From positions 44,929 through 108,928 of the forward strand of contig NZ_CAQI01000051.1 of assembly GCF_001046895.1 (NCBI RefSeq): 64,000 bases of DNA. The letters run 5' to 3'. Positions within the stretch are counted from its first letter, which is position 1. The number at the start of each line of letters is the position of its first letter. Both the position numbers and the translations under genes were made by a program. The stretch is from Pseudarthrobacter siccitolerans (GTDB lineage Bacteria; Actinomycetota; Actinomycetes; Actinomycetales; Micrococcaceae). The notes under the pieces are model-generated. The model worked only from the letters and a program-made list of their open reading frames with translations. It was not told the origin of the DNA and made no database searches. Below, in pieces: positions 1 through 9,758 of this stretch.

Positions 1-544
1 TCTGGCCCGGCCCGGCTGCCTGCGCCTGCTGGACCATCCTTGCCTCACAGAGGTCCAGCCAGCGGACCTCCGCCTCGGTCTGGAAGATCAGGGAATCAAG
101 GACCAGCAGCCAGGCAGTATCGCCGGCGCGCTGGTTCGCGGTGGTGTCCCGCCGCGCCTTCGTGTAGTCCTGCAGCGCCCGCATGGACGCGGCCCGCTGG
201 GCCTGGATGATCGCCTGGACATCCACGCCGGGCAGGGTCACGGCGAGCGCCAGCTTGATGGCGAGCTCGTTCCGGGGCGGGTTGTTCCGCTCCACCGGCG
301 CCGCGAACCAGTTGGTCACTTCGGCTTTGCCCGCGTCGGTGATGCTGTAGACCACGTGGCCGTCGCCGTCGTCGCCTTCCTTGGTGACCAGGGCGTCGCG
401 TTCCAGCCGGTCCAGCGTGGTGTACACCTGCCCGATGTTCAGCGGCCAGGTGGCCCCGGTGCGGTTTTCGAACTCGACCCGCAACTGGTAGCCGTAACGC
501 GGCTGGTCCTGCAGCAGGGCGAGGAGGCTGTGGCGGATGGACAT
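1..544 (-). CDS. PadR-family transcriptional regulator (3' end outside window)
   Basis: The reverse strand is open from an ATG at 544 to the window edge (about 181 codons seen, no stop). The protein starts MSIRHSLLALLQDQPRYGYQ, the typical PadR winged-helix opening; the next part contains GQVYTTLDRLERDALV, the recognition-helix and wing region. After the roughly 90-residue DNA-binding domain comes a helical C-terminal region (about 95-180) like the PadR/Vir dimerisation domain. PadR proteins usually repress nearby efflux or stress genes; the target here is probably to the left of the window. An AGGAGCACC ribosome-binding sequence precedes the ATG. Family assignment is firm; ligand and target are unknown. 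Confidence 0.85.
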   Translation of the reverse strand, partial: MSIRHSLLALLQDQPRYGYQLRVEFENRTGATWPLNIGQVYTTLDRLERDALVTKEGDDGDGHVVYSITDAGKAEVTNWFAAPVERNNPPRNELAIKLALAVTLPGVDVQAIIQAQRAASMRALQDYTKARRDTTANQRAGDTAWLLVLDSLIFQTEAEVRWLDLCEARMVQQAQAAGPGQ

Positions 545-679
545 GGTGCTCCTTGCGCTTGGCGGCAATGCGCACGGTCCCCCAATGGCCGTGCATACCG
601 CGTATAGCGCCCAGCCTAGGCCAGCTGTTGGCGGATAGCAATACTCAGTATCTACGCACCTCTTGAAAGGTAGCGCCAG

Positions 680-1663
680 CTAGAGCAGCAGGAGGACCTT
701 CCCTACGTGGTCGCCGCTGTCGAAGTAGCTGTGCGCGGCCTGGACCTGCTCCAACGGGAAGGTTTTGGCCACCAGCGGTCGGATCCGGCCGTCAGTGATC
801 AGTGGCCAGACGGCGTCCCGGACGGCGTTCATGATGGCGCCCTTTTCCTGGACCGGCCTGGGCCGGAGTGCCGTGGCAACCACCGCCGCGCGCTTCTTCA
901 ACAGCTGGCCCAGGTCCAGCTCGCCCTTGGTGCCGCCCTGCAGGCCGATCACCACCAGCCGACCGTAGTCGGCGAGGGCATCCACGTTTTGCGAAAGGTA
1001 CTTGGCCCCAACGACGTCGAGGATCACGTCCGCGCCACGCCCGCCGTTCTGCTCCCGAAGGCTTACAGGAAAGTCCTCCTCGGCGTAATTGATGGCGATG
1101 TCCGCACCGAGGAAGGCCTTCGCCGTCCCCACCTTTTCATCCGTTCCCGCCGTGGTGGCCACCTTCGCGCCCAGGGCCTTGGCCAGCTGGATGGCCATGG
1201 TGCCGATCCCGCCGGTGGCGCCGTGAATCAGGACCGTTTCGCCTGGCTGGAGCTGGGCGGTCATCACCAGGTTGGAGTACACCGTGGCCGCCACCTCCGG
1301 AAGGGCAGCCGCCGTCACCAGATCCACACCCTCGGGAACCCGGAGGACCTGCTCGGCCGGCACAGCCACCTGCTGGGCGTACCCACCGCCGGCCAGCAGT
1401 GCCACCACCTTGTCGCCGAGGGAAAAGGGTTTGCTTACGCCGGGGCCAAATCCGGCAATCCGGCCGGATACTTCGAGGCCGGGGATTTCCGAAGCGCCGG
1501 GCGGCGGGGGGTAGAAGCCCCTGCGCTGCTGCACGTCCGCCCGGTTCAGGCCGGCGGCGACGACGTCGATCAGCACCTCGCCCTGCCCGGGTACCGGAGC
1601 CTCCGTCTCGCGGACCTCCAGGACCTCCGGGCCGCCCGGCTCCGAAATGTAGACGGCTTTCAT
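680..1663 (-). CDS. NADPH:quinone oxidoreductase, zinc-free MDR family
   Basis: A 327-residue medium-chain dehydrogenase/reductase beginning MKAVYISEPGGPEVLEV. The N-terminal GroES-like domain is followed by a Rossmann fold with the nucleotide loop HGATGGIGTMAIQLAKALG (around 145-163). No structural or catalytic zinc-cysteine set is visible, which points to the quinone reductase (QOR/TP53I3-like) branch, reducing quinones or enones with NADPH in the cytosol. The ATG at 1663 is chosen because GGGAG lies 7 nt upstream and the domain begins there; an in-frame extension to 1717 has no family similarity. It stands alone, transcribed leftward toward the PadR gene 135 bp away. Substrate is not predictable. 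Confidence 0.88.
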   Translation of the reverse strand: MKAVYISEPGGPEVLEVRETEAPVPGQGEVLIDVVAAGLNRADVQQRRGFYPPPPGASEIPGLEVSGRIAGFGPGVSKPFSLGDKVVALLAGGGYAQQVAVPAEQVLRVPEGVDLVTAAALPEVAATVYSNLVMTAQLQPGETVLIHGATGGIGTMAIQLAKALGAKVATTAGTDEKVGTAKAFLGADIAINYAEEDFPVSLREQNGGRGADVILDVVGAKYLSQNVDALADYGRLVVIGLQGGTKGELDLGQLLKKRAAVVATALRPRPVQEKGAIMNAVRDAVWPLITDGRIRPLVAKTFPLEQVQAAHSYFDSGDHVGKVLLLL

Positions 1664-1771
1664 GGAACACTCCCGTTTCTGACTGAATACTCGCTGCAAC
1701 CAGTGTGCACCGGACACCTTCTTCGCCTCTGTTTTGTTGCAGGCAAGTGCCTATGAAACACTACTAGTCGA

Positions 1772-1859
1772 GGAAGGTTGTCCGAGCGGCCGAAGGAGCT
1801 AGTCTTGAAAACTAGTGTGCGGTAACCCCGTACCAAGAGTTCGAATCTCTTACCTTCCG
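1772..1859 (+). tRNA. tRNA-Ser (anticodon UGA)
   Basis: An 88-nt class II tRNA with a 7-bp acceptor stem (GGAAGGT at 1772-1778 with ACCTTCC at 1852-1858), discriminator G and a long variable arm. The anticodon stem CTAGT/ACTAG closes the loop CTTGAAA, giving anticodon TGA. CCA is not encoded. It is the first of three different serine tRNAs in this window. Confidence 0.95.
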
Positions 1860-1865
1860 CGATTG

Positions 1866-1907
1866 GGACCCCTGTCCGCCAGCATGCTGGCCGGCAGGGG
1901 TCCTTCA
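1866..1907 (+). terminator. Rho-independent terminator after tRNA-Ser(UGA)
   Basis: GGACCCCTG (1866-1874) pairs with CAGGGGTCC (1895-1903), with a second inner stem around GCCAGCATGCTGGC, followed by TTCATTT. It begins 7 nt after the tRNA. Confidence 0.7.
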
Positions 1908-2031
1908 TTTCCCCTGCATGCGCTAAAACTGCCGGGACGGGCAGGAACTTCGGGATCCATTGAAACTGTCAGACCCCGCGCATAGCCTCATGGTGTCCCA
2001 CCCCGAACACCTACCGCACCAGGAGATCCCT

Positions 2032-2826
2032 ATGCCCAGTCCCGACACCAAGCCCGGTTCCCCCTGCTGGATCGACCTGATCACCTCGGACGCTGCCAAG
2101 GCACGGGAGTTCTACGGCGAACTTTTCGGCTGGCAGTTCCAGTCCGGCGACCAGGAGCTTTACGGCGGCTACATCACGGCGTCACGGAATGGAAAAACGG
2201 TTGCCGGCATCATGCAGAAGCAGGAGGACCAGGCCGGATTCCCGGACATGTGGTCCACCTACTTATGCACCGACGATGCCGCTGCCACAGCAGCTTCGGT
2301 GGCAGCGAACGGCGGCCAGGTTCACCTGGCGCCCATGGACGTGCCCGCCCAGGGAATTATGGCCATGTTCGGCGACCCCAGCGGCGCGTCCGTAGGGGCT
2401 TGGCAGCGGCGGGAAATGCGGGGATATGAAATTGCCGGAGAACCCGGGACGCCCGCGTGGCACGAACTGCACACCAAGAACTACCAGGGCGCCGTGACGT
2501 TCTACGAAAAGGTCTTCGGCTGGCAGACGAGCGTTATGAGCGATTCTCCCGACTTCCGCTACACCACCCTGGGCTCGGGTGAAACGGCACAGGCCGGAAT
2601 CATGGACGCGTCCGGATACCTTCCCGGCGAGGTCCCTTCCCACTGGCAGGTGTACTTCGCGGTTGAGGACACCGATGCCACGGTGGAGCACGCCCTGGCT
2701 ATGGGCGGAACCCTGCTGGACGGCCCGGCGGACAGCGACTTCGGCCGGGTGGCACAGCTGGCTGATCCCACCGGCGGCATGTTCAAGGTCATTTCCAGCC
2801 GGTACCCCGCGGCAGGAGACCACTAA
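2032..2826 (+). CDS. Two-domain VOC (glyoxalase/bleomycin-resistance fold) protein
   Basis: A 264-residue protein with two tandem VOC domains. The first runs about 8-120 (opening CWIDLITSDAAKAREFYGELF) and the second about 138-258 (opening WHELHTKNYQGAVTFYEKVF). This matches the actinobacterial group that includes the mycobacterial CFP30B antigen and Streptomyces small-molecule hydroxylase-like proteins; no specific reaction is established for most members. The ATG at 2032 has AGGAG 7 nt upstream; an in-frame ATG at 1960 would add residues outside the fold. It is monocistronic, between a tRNA and a hairpin. Function beyond the fold is not assigned. Confidence 0.85.
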   Translation: MPSPDTKPGSPCWIDLITSDAAKAREFYGELFGWQFQSGDQELYGGYITASRNGKTVAGIMQKQEDQAGFPDMWSTYLCTDDAAATAASVAANGGQVHLAPMDVPAQGIMAMFGDPSGASVGAWQRREMRGYEIAGEPGTPAWHELHTKNYQGAVTFYEKVFGWQTSVMSDSPDFRYTTLGSGETAQAGIMDASGYLPGEVPSHWQVYFAVEDTDATVEHALAMGGTLLDGPADSDFGRVAQLADPTGGMFKVISSRYPAAGDH

Positions 2827-2882
2827 GTCAACCGCGCCATAACGGGAGGCCGGACTGACACCCGGAAACGGTTACCGGCAAC

Positions 2883-2921
2883 ATGCCGGCCGGAGCTTTC
2901 CTTAAAGCTACCGGCCGGTAT
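2883..2921 (+). terminator. Strong hairpin downstream of the VOC gene; rest of 2827-3203 has no gene
   Basis: The arms at 2883-2899 (core CCGGCCGGAGCTTT) and 2904-2921 (core AAAGCTACCGGCCGG) pair over about 17 positions with a 4-nt loop and are followed by CCTTT, so this is probably the VOC terminator. I see no convincing gene in the rest of 2827-3203. It presumably holds the promoter of the nuclease gene, but I found no clear -35/-10 pair. Confidence 0.6.
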
Positions 2922-3203
2922 CCTTTGTGTGATGGACGGCACATTCCGTACCGGCCACCAACCCAAGCACTGACAGCTTCCGCCGGGACCGGGCTACCGG
3001 GGCAACCGGACGGCGGGGCGGTACGTTCCGCTGGGGGACGTTCCGCCGAATGTACGCGCTATCAACCCTGCGTTCATTCAACGCTGCTGTGATGTGCCGG
3101 ATACCACTTGACCAGGAGCAGGATCCGGGCCCTTGTCCGTCGGTACAACCCGGACACCTTCCATCGGTTTCCCCACCGGGAACCCTTCTGAAAGTAAGAG
3201 CGG

Positions 3204-6200
3204 ATGCATCAAACACCTTGGAAATTAGCGCTGCGCACAGTGCTGTCAGCGGGGCTGGCAGCAGCTCCCCTGGCAGCCTTGCCCGCAGTTGCGGACTCTA
3301 CAGCCGCGGAGGTCTCAGCCGCGGCAGGAACCTCGCCCGTTGTAATCAACGAGGCCTACCTCAGCGGCGGCAGCAGCGGTGCCGCCTACAAAAACAAATT
3401 CGTTGAACTCTACAACTCCTCGGATGAGCCGGTCTCCCTGGCCGGCTGGTCGCTGCAATACCGCTCCGCAACAGGCACCGCGGCTCCCGCCGGCGTTGCG
3501 GCCCTTTCCGGCTCCATCCCGGCCAAGGGACACTACCTCGTCCAGGGCTCAAGCAACGGGGCCAACGGCGCAGACCTTCCGGCACCGGATCTGGTGGCGG
3601 GAGCCCTGAACTTCAGCGGCGCGGCCGGAACCATCGTGCTCGCGAAGCAGCCCACCGCCGTCGTGCTCGCCACCGGCTCCCAGGTGGAGCCGTCCGGCGT
3701 GGCGGACCTCCTGGGCTACGGCGCCTCCAACACCTTCGAAACACAGGCAGCACCTGCCCCTGCCGGCAATACCGACGTCAAAAGCCTGAACCGGTCCGCC
3801 GGGGCAGACAGCAACAGCAATGCGGCGGACTTCAGCCTCAACGCGGCCATCACCCCAACGGGAGCCGGCGGCACCGCACCGGATCCGGATCCAACACCGG
3901 ACCCGACGCCCACGCCGTCACCCAGGAGCATTGCCGAAATCCAGGGCACGGGCACCGAAAGCCCGCTGGCCGGAACCACTGTGACCACCACGGGCAAGGT
4001 CACAGCTGTCTTCCCCACCGGCGGACTCAACGGCTACTACCTGCAGACCGCGGGAACCGGCGGTGACCTGACAGCAACCAACCACACCGCCTCGGACGGC
4101 ATCTTCGTCTACTCCCCAGCCACCGCGGCCTCCGTGCAAGCGGGTGATTATGTCCAGGTCACCGGCACCGTCGCGGAGTACTACGGGATGACCCAGCTCA
4201 ACGTCACCTCGGGGGCCGGGCTGGCCAAACTGACGGAACCAGCCCCCGAAGTGAAGGCCACCGCCTTTACGCTGCCCGCCACCGAAGCCTTCCGTGAGTC
4301 CCTCGAAGGGATGCTGCTGGCGCCCCAAGGCCCGCTGACCGTTACGGACAACTACAGCCTGAACCAGTACGGTGAGGTCGGCCTTGCCGGCGGAACCACG
4401 CCCCTGGTCCAGCCCACCGCCGTCGCACCTTACGGCTCTGCCGAGTACACCACGGCTGTGGCGGACAACGCTGCCCGCGCCATCAAGCTCGACGACGGCT
4501 CCAGCACCAACTTCCTTAGGGACGCCGCCACCAAAGCCCTGGTACTGCCCTACCTGACCACCATGGATCCGGTCCGGGTGGGCTCATCCGCCACTTTCAC
4601 CACCAACGTAGTGCTTGGCTACGCGAACAATGCCTGGAAGCTCCAGCCGCTCACGCACCTGACCGAAGCCAACAAAGCCACCGTCCAACCCGCCACCTTC
4701 GGGGCCACGCGGACGGACGCTCCCGCATCCGTGGGCGGCGCCCTGAAAATCGCCTCCTTCAACGTGTTGAACTACTTTCCCACGACCGGCGACCAGCTAA
4801 CCGGCTGCACCTACTACGAGGACCGTGACGGCAACCCGATCACCGTCCGGGACGGCTGCAACGCCCGCGGGGCGGCCAACGCCGAGAACTTCAAACGGCA
4901 GCAGGACAAGATCGTCGCGGCCATTACCAAGGCTGGCGCAGATGTCGTCACGCTGATGGAGATCGAAAACTCCGCACAGTTCGGCAAGAACCGGGACGAC
5001 GCCCTGGCCAAACTGGTGGACGCCCTGAACATCGCGACCCCGGGGATCTGGGACTACGTCCGGACGCCCGCCAACGCGCCGCCGCTGAGCGACGAGGACA
5101 TGATCCGCACCGCCTTCATCTACAAAAAGGCCGTGGCCGAACCCGTGGGTGAATCGATCATCCACAACGACACGGTTGCCTTCGCCAGTGCACGCAAGCC
5201 GCTGGCACAGGTCTTCAAGCCGGTAGGCGGCGGTGCCGGGTCAGAGTTCATCGCCATCGCCAACCACTTCAAGTCCAAGGGATCGGCCGCTACCCCGGAC
5301 GACACGGACAAGGGCCAGGGCGCATCAAACCTGGCGCGCACCGCCCAGGCCAAGTCCCTGCTTGAGTTCACCAAATCCCTGCAGCAGTCCAAGGGCACGG
5401 ACAAAGTCTTCCTGATTGGCGACTTCAACTCCTACGCCAAGGAAGACCCCATCAACGTCTTCACCGCCGAGGGGTACGTCAACCAGGACGATAAGGCCCG
5501 CAACGCCGATGGCAGTGCCAAGCACTCCTACCTCTTCGGCGGGATGGTCGGCTCGCTGGACCACATCCTCGCCTCCCCTGCGGCCAATGCCGTGGTGGCG
5601 GGCGCGGACATCTGGAACATCAATTCCGTGGAGTCCGTAGCGCTGGAGTACAGCCGCTACAACAACAACGTCACCAACTACTACGCCCCGGACCAGTTCC
5701 GCGCCAGCGACCATGATCCGGTGATTGTGGGCCTGAACCTGCAGCCCGCGCTGGCCACTGTTGACCTGAACTTCCTGGGCATCAACGACTTCCACGGAAG
5801 GATCGACACCAACACGGTCCAGTTCGCCGGCACCATCGAGAAGCTGCGCGCAGCAGCCGCTCCGGGTGCCACCGCCTTCCTCTCCGCCGGCGACAACATC
5901 GGTGCATCCCTGTTCGCGTCCGCCGTCGCCAAGGACCAGCCCACCATCGACGTGCTGAACGCCCTGGAGCTTCAGGCTTCCGCGGTGGGCAACCACGAGT
6001 TCGACGGCGGCTGGGCGGACCTTCGGGACCGCGTCATCGCCGGCGGTTCCAACGCCAAGTTCCCCTACCTGGGAGCGAACGTCTACCACAAGGGCACCAC
6101 CGAACCGGTCCTGCCCGAGTACACCATCCTGGACATGAACGGCATCAAGGTGGCCGTGATCGGCACCGTCACCCAGGAGGTCCCCTCCCTGGTGACCCCG

Positions 6201-7744
6201 GCCGGCGTCGCGGACCTGGAGTTCGGCGACCCGGTGGAAGCGATCAACCGGGCCGCAGCAAAGATCACGGCAGGCAACCTTGCCGACGTCATCATCGTGG
6301 AGAACCACGACGGCGCCGGCTCGGGAACGGTGGAAGGCGCCACTTTGGAGGAGGAAGTGGCAGCCGGGGGCCCCTTCGCGAAGCTGGTCACCGAAACATC
6401 CCCGGACGTTGACGCCATCTTCACCGGCCACACGCACAAGGAATACGCCTGGGACGCCCCCGTCCCGGGAGCGGCCGGCAAGACCCGCCCCATCGTCCAG
6501 ACCGGCAACTACGGCGAGAACGTGGGGCAGATCCAGCTCACCGTGGACACCGCCACCAAGGAAGTCACTGCGTACAAGGCCGGCAACGTCAAGCGCACCA
6601 CCGACCCGGCGGCGGACCTGATCGCCGCGTACCCCCGGGTGGCCGCCGTCGACGCCATCGTGAAAAAGGCGCTGGCGGACGCCGCCGTGGTGGGCAACCA
6701 GCCTGTCGGTTCCGTCACCGCGGACATCACCACGGCCTTCACCACGGATGCCGCCGGTGTTGCCAAACGTGATGACCGCGGCAGCGAGTCAACCCTGGGC
6801 TACTTGGTGGCCGATTCCCTGCTGGCCTCACTGCAGCCGGCGGAACTCGGCGGGGCCGAAATCGGCGTGGTCAACCCCGGCGGGCTCCGGAACGAGCTGT
6901 ACTACGCTCCGGATGGAACCATCACTTACGCGGAGGCCAACGCGGTGCTGCCGTTCGTGAACAACCTTTGGACCACGTCGCTGACGGGTGCGCAGTTCAA
7001 GACGCTGCTGGAACAGCAGTGGCAGACCAATGCGGACGGTACCGTTCCCAGCCGCGCCTACCTGCAGCTCGGCCTGTCGAAGAACGTCAACTACACCTAT
7101 GACGCCGCCCGTCCGGCCGGGGACCGCATCACGTCCGTCCGGGTGAACGGGGCCACGCTTGATCCGGTCAAGTCCTACCGGGTGGGGACGTTCAGCTTCC
7201 TGGCCACCGGGGGCGACAACTTCCGGGTCTTCACTGAGGGTGCCAATACCAGGGACTCGGGGCTGGTGGACCGGGATGCCTGGATCGGTTACCTGCAGAA
7301 GAGCAGCCCGGTCTCGCCTGACTTCGCGCGCAGGTCAGTGGCTGTCGCCAACACCACTGCGCCTGAGGTAAAGCCCGGGGAGCCTATCACCCTGACGGTC
7401 TCCAAGCTGGACCTGGCGTCGCTGGGCAGCCCGGTCAACACCGTGCTGTCAGCTGTCTTCACCGATTCCGCCGGGACGGCAACCCAGCTCGGATCAGTGC
7501 CCGTCAGTGCCGGGGCGGCCACCGTGAACCTGTCGGTTCCGGCCGGCGCCGCAACAGGAACCGGGACCCTGGTCCTCACTGCTGTTGAATCCGGAACCTT
7601 GGTCACTGCTGATGTGAGCGTGGCGGTCCCGCCGGTTGAACCGGTGTGCACCACTCCGGTACCCCCACGAAGTGGTACGACGTCCTCGGCTGGATCCGGT
7701 ACGGCATCGCCTGGCTGCAGTACCAGCACTGCCTGCGCGGCTAG
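3204..7744 (+). CDS. Secreted ExeM/NucH-type endonuclease fused to 5'-nucleotidase; C-terminus frameshifted
   Basis: About 1,514 residues with a signal peptide (positively charged start, hydrophobic LSAGLAAAPLAALPAVA). Domains in order: lamin-tail domain (about 43-160), OB-fold (about 240-340), endonuclease/exonuclease/phosphatase domain (from about 513; FNVLNYF, GDFNSY near 739, SDHDPV near 835), metallophosphoesterase (NDFHGR near 861, GNHEFDGG near 929, GHTHKEY near 1075), 5'-nucleotidase C-terminal domain (about 1155-1380), then an Ig-like tail. It would cut extracellular DNA and dephosphorylate the nucleotides, scavenging phosphate and nucleosides. The literal reading frame runs on to 7931, through a terminator and a repeat. 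One extra C in the C5 run at 7662-7666 would instead give a tail (starting TKWYDVLGW) ending at TAG 7742-7744. I therefore give 7744 as the intended end. Confidence 0.88.
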
Positions 7745-7763
7745 CACAGGGGCCAGTAGAAAA

Positions 7764-7806
7764 AAGGTGCCCCTCCCGGCCGGGCAAGGCCAGGGAGGGG
7801 CACCTT
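7764..7806 (+). terminator. Rho-independent terminator of the nuclease/nucleotidase gene
   Basis: AAGGTGCCCCTCCC (7764-7777) pairs perfectly with GGGAGGGGCACCTT (7793-7806), followed by CTCTATTT. It begins 20 nt after the inferred true stop at 7744 and lies inside the uncorrected reading frame, which supports the frameshift interpretation. Confidence 0.85.
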
Positions 7807-7814
7807 CTCTATTT

Positions 7815-7879
7815 GGAGTTTTTGTCCACATATGCCGACTTCCGGTGCCTTCAGCCCTGCATATCTGGACAAAAACTCC
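7815..7879. repeat. Dispersed 65-bp palindromic repeat, copy 1
   Basis: The left arm 7815-7835 (GGAGTTTTTGTCCACATATG...) and right arm 7859-7879 (...ATCTGGACAAAAACTCC) are complementary over 21 bp with one mismatch and flank a 23-nt spacer. It lies between two convergent genes. The same arms recur at 12209-12271 and 25081-25145. Confidence 0.9.
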
Positions 7880-7884
7880 GGGTT

Positions 7885-8808
7885 TTAGGGGAGCACCACC
7901 GTCTCCGAGTACGCGGACGAGTCGCCCTTGATGGCTTGGCTGCTGCGGCCGTCCACGCCCACCGGAATATCGCCGGCGATGGTGACGCGGTTCAGCGTGC
8001 GCGGCTGGCGGTCGTAGTTGTCCGGGGCGTAGTGCTGGGTGATGCGGTTATCAAACAACACCAACTGGTTCGGTTCCCAGTTCACCCGGACCACGTTCTC
8101 CGGGCGGGTGATGTAGGCCTGCAGGATGCGCAGGATGTCCTTCGATTCGGTGTTGGACAGCCCCACGATCCTGAGGCGCTGGGCGAAGCCGCCGATGAAC
8201 AGCCCGCGCTCCCCCGTCAACGGATGCACGCGCACCACCGGGTGGGCGGTTTCAAAGTGGATCCGGGTGAACTCCTTGCGCCGCTCCTCCGCGTTGCTGT
8301 GCTCCAGGTTCTTCGGGACGGAGTAGTCGTAGTCGTTGGTATGGATGGCCCACAGGGTGTCGGCGAAGTTCCGCAGCTCATCGGGCAGGTTCTGGTAGGC
8401 GCCGGCGGACGACGCGATCAGGGTTTCCCCGCCGTATGCCGGCAAGGTGATGCTGCGCAGGGTGGAGGCTTGCGGCGGGTTGACCACAAACGTGACATCG
8501 GTGTGCCAGTTGTTCGCGCTGCCGTTCTCGCTGTCGACGGGCAGGACCGCAGGCTTTCCGTCCACAGACGCCACGGTGGGGTGCGCCTTGGTGAGCGGGC
8601 CGAACCGGCTGGCAAACCGCACCTGGTCCTCGTCGCTACCGATATTGGCCTCACGGAAGACCAGTGCCTTGTGCGTATTCAAGGCTTCGCGGATCTGGGC
8701 GATGGTGTCGTCACTGAGGTCGGCACTGAGGTCCAGGCCGCGGATTTCGGCACCGATGCGGGCACCCAGCTTGGTGAATTCGAGTTTGGTTTCGGTAATG
8801 AGGGTCAT
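7885..8808 (-). CDS. TauD/TfdA-family alpha-ketoglutarate-dependent dioxygenase (sulfonate/sulfate-ester type)
   Basis: A 307-residue Fe(II)/2-oxoglutarate dioxygenase. The iron motif H-x-D is visible in NNWHTDVTF (around residue 99), with the distal histidine and 2-oxoglutarate-binding arginine in the NRITQHYAPDNYDRQPRTLN stretch near 260-280. The family oxidises taurine, alkyl sulfonates or alkyl sulfate esters, releasing sulfite or sulfate. It is the last gene of a leftward operon behind an SsuABC/TauABC-type importer, 50 bp after the permease, which supports a sulfur-scavenging role. AAGGAA precedes the ATG. TauD versus AtsK-like specificity cannot be decided from sequence alone. Confidence 0.88.
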   Translation of the reverse strand: MTLITETKLEFTKLGARIGAEIRGLDLSADLSDDTIAQIREALNTHKALVFREANIGSDEDQVRFASRFGPLTKAHPTVASVDGKPAVLPVDSENGSANNWHTDVTFVVNPPQASTLRSITLPAYGGETLIASSAGAYQNLPDELRNFADTLWAIHTNDYDYSVPKNLEHSNAEERRKEFTRIHFETAHPVVRVHPLTGERGLFIGGFAQRLRIVGLSNTESKDILRILQAYITRPENVVRVNWEPNQLVLFDNRITQHYAPDNYDRQPRTLNRVTIAGDIPVGVDGRSSQAIKGDSSAYSETVVLP

Positions 8809-8858
8809 TGTGGTTCCTTGCCTTTCAGTGCGGTTGGTTCAGGTGATTCGTTTGGTGG

Positions 8859-9758
8859 TCAGTTGCCGGAGCCGACGGCGGTGCGCCAGCGGGAGAAGTG
8901 CCGTTCCAGTGCCACGAGCAGGACGTTTACCAGCAGCCCGAGCACGGAGACCGTAAGGATGCCGGCGTACATGTCCGGGATCAGGAAGCTCATCTGGGAA
9001 TTGACGATCAGGTAGCCCAGGCCCGCTTTGGCACCGACCATCTCTGCGGCGATGAGCACCAGGATGGACGACGTGCCGGCCATCCTGATTCCGGTGAAGA
9101 TCGTTGGCACGGCGGACGGGAGGATCACCTTCTGGAAGAGCCGGAAGCTGCCCAGCCCCAGGGACCTTGCGGCCCGGATCAGCAGCGGGTCTACCGTCCG
9201 GACACCGGCGATGGTGTTCAGCAGCACCGGGAAGAACGCAGCGTAGGCCACGATGGTGATTTTGGATTCTTCGCCGATGCCCAGCAGCAGGGTGAACACC
9301 GGCAGCAGGGCCAGGGCTGCGGTGTTGCGGAAGAGCTCCAGGAGCGGGTTCAGGAACGAGTTCAGCCAGCCGTACCAGGCGATCAGGAGTCCCAGGACCA
9401 CGGCGGACACCACCGCGATGATGAAGCCGGATGCCGAACGGGTCAGGCTTGCCTGGAGGTGGCTTTGCAGCTGCCCGGTCTCCACCAGCCGGGCGCCGGC
9501 GGCCAGGACTTCGTGCAGGGGCGGAAGGAACACCTTGGTGGCCGGGGCAGCCAGGAAGGTCGGGCCGAATTCCCACAAGGCAAGGAACAGCACCACGGCG
9601 AGGGACTTCCAGCCGGCCCGCGCGGCGAGGCTTGCCAGGGCAGCGAACCCGGGTGCCGCCGTCGGGCGTTGCTCTGTTGCGCGCGGCGATGGTTCGGCCG
9701 GGTGGGAAGGGTCGACGGCGGCGGCCGGCGGGTGCGGTTGGGTCAGCAGTGCGCTCAT
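8859..9758 (-). CDS. ABC transporter permease, sulfonate/taurine type (SsuC/TauC-like)
   Basis: A 299-residue inner-membrane permease with an unusually long N-terminal cytoplasmic stretch of about 55 residues. The first membrane segment follows near 60-80, then the binding-protein-dependent permease domain with the EAA-type loop around AARSLGLGSFRLFQKVILPS. About six membrane segments are expected. The start ATG overlaps the stop of the ATPase gene by the ATGA arrangement at 9758, so the two are translationally coupled. It should form the channel for the substrate delivered by the lipoprotein encoded at 10664-11746. Confidence 0.9.
   Translation of the reverse strand: MSALLTQPHPPAAAVDPSHPAEPSPRATEQRPTAAPGFAALASLAARAGWKSLAVVLFLALWEFGPTFLAAPATKVFLPPLHEVLAAGARLVETGQLQSHLQASLTRSASGFIIAVVSAVVLGLLIAWYGWLNSFLNPLLELFRNTAALALLPVFTLLLGIGEESKITIVAYAAFFPVLLNTIAGVRTVDPLLIRAARSLGLGSFRLFQKVILPSAVPTIFTGIRMAGTSSILVLIAAEMVGAKAGLGYLIVNSQMSFLIPDMYAGILTVSVLGLLVNVLLVALERHFSRWRTAVGSGN

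Noticed and set aside
3040..3203. PHO-box-like sequence (GTTCATTCAAC) before the nuclease/nucleotidase gene
   Set aside because: Only one partial half-site was visible; not enough to propose phosphate control from sequence.
7745..7931. C-terminal continuation of the nuclease frame to 7931
   Set aside because: It passes through a perfect terminator and a palindromic repeat and overlaps the convergent dioxygenase gene; a one-base frameshift gives a better end at 7744.
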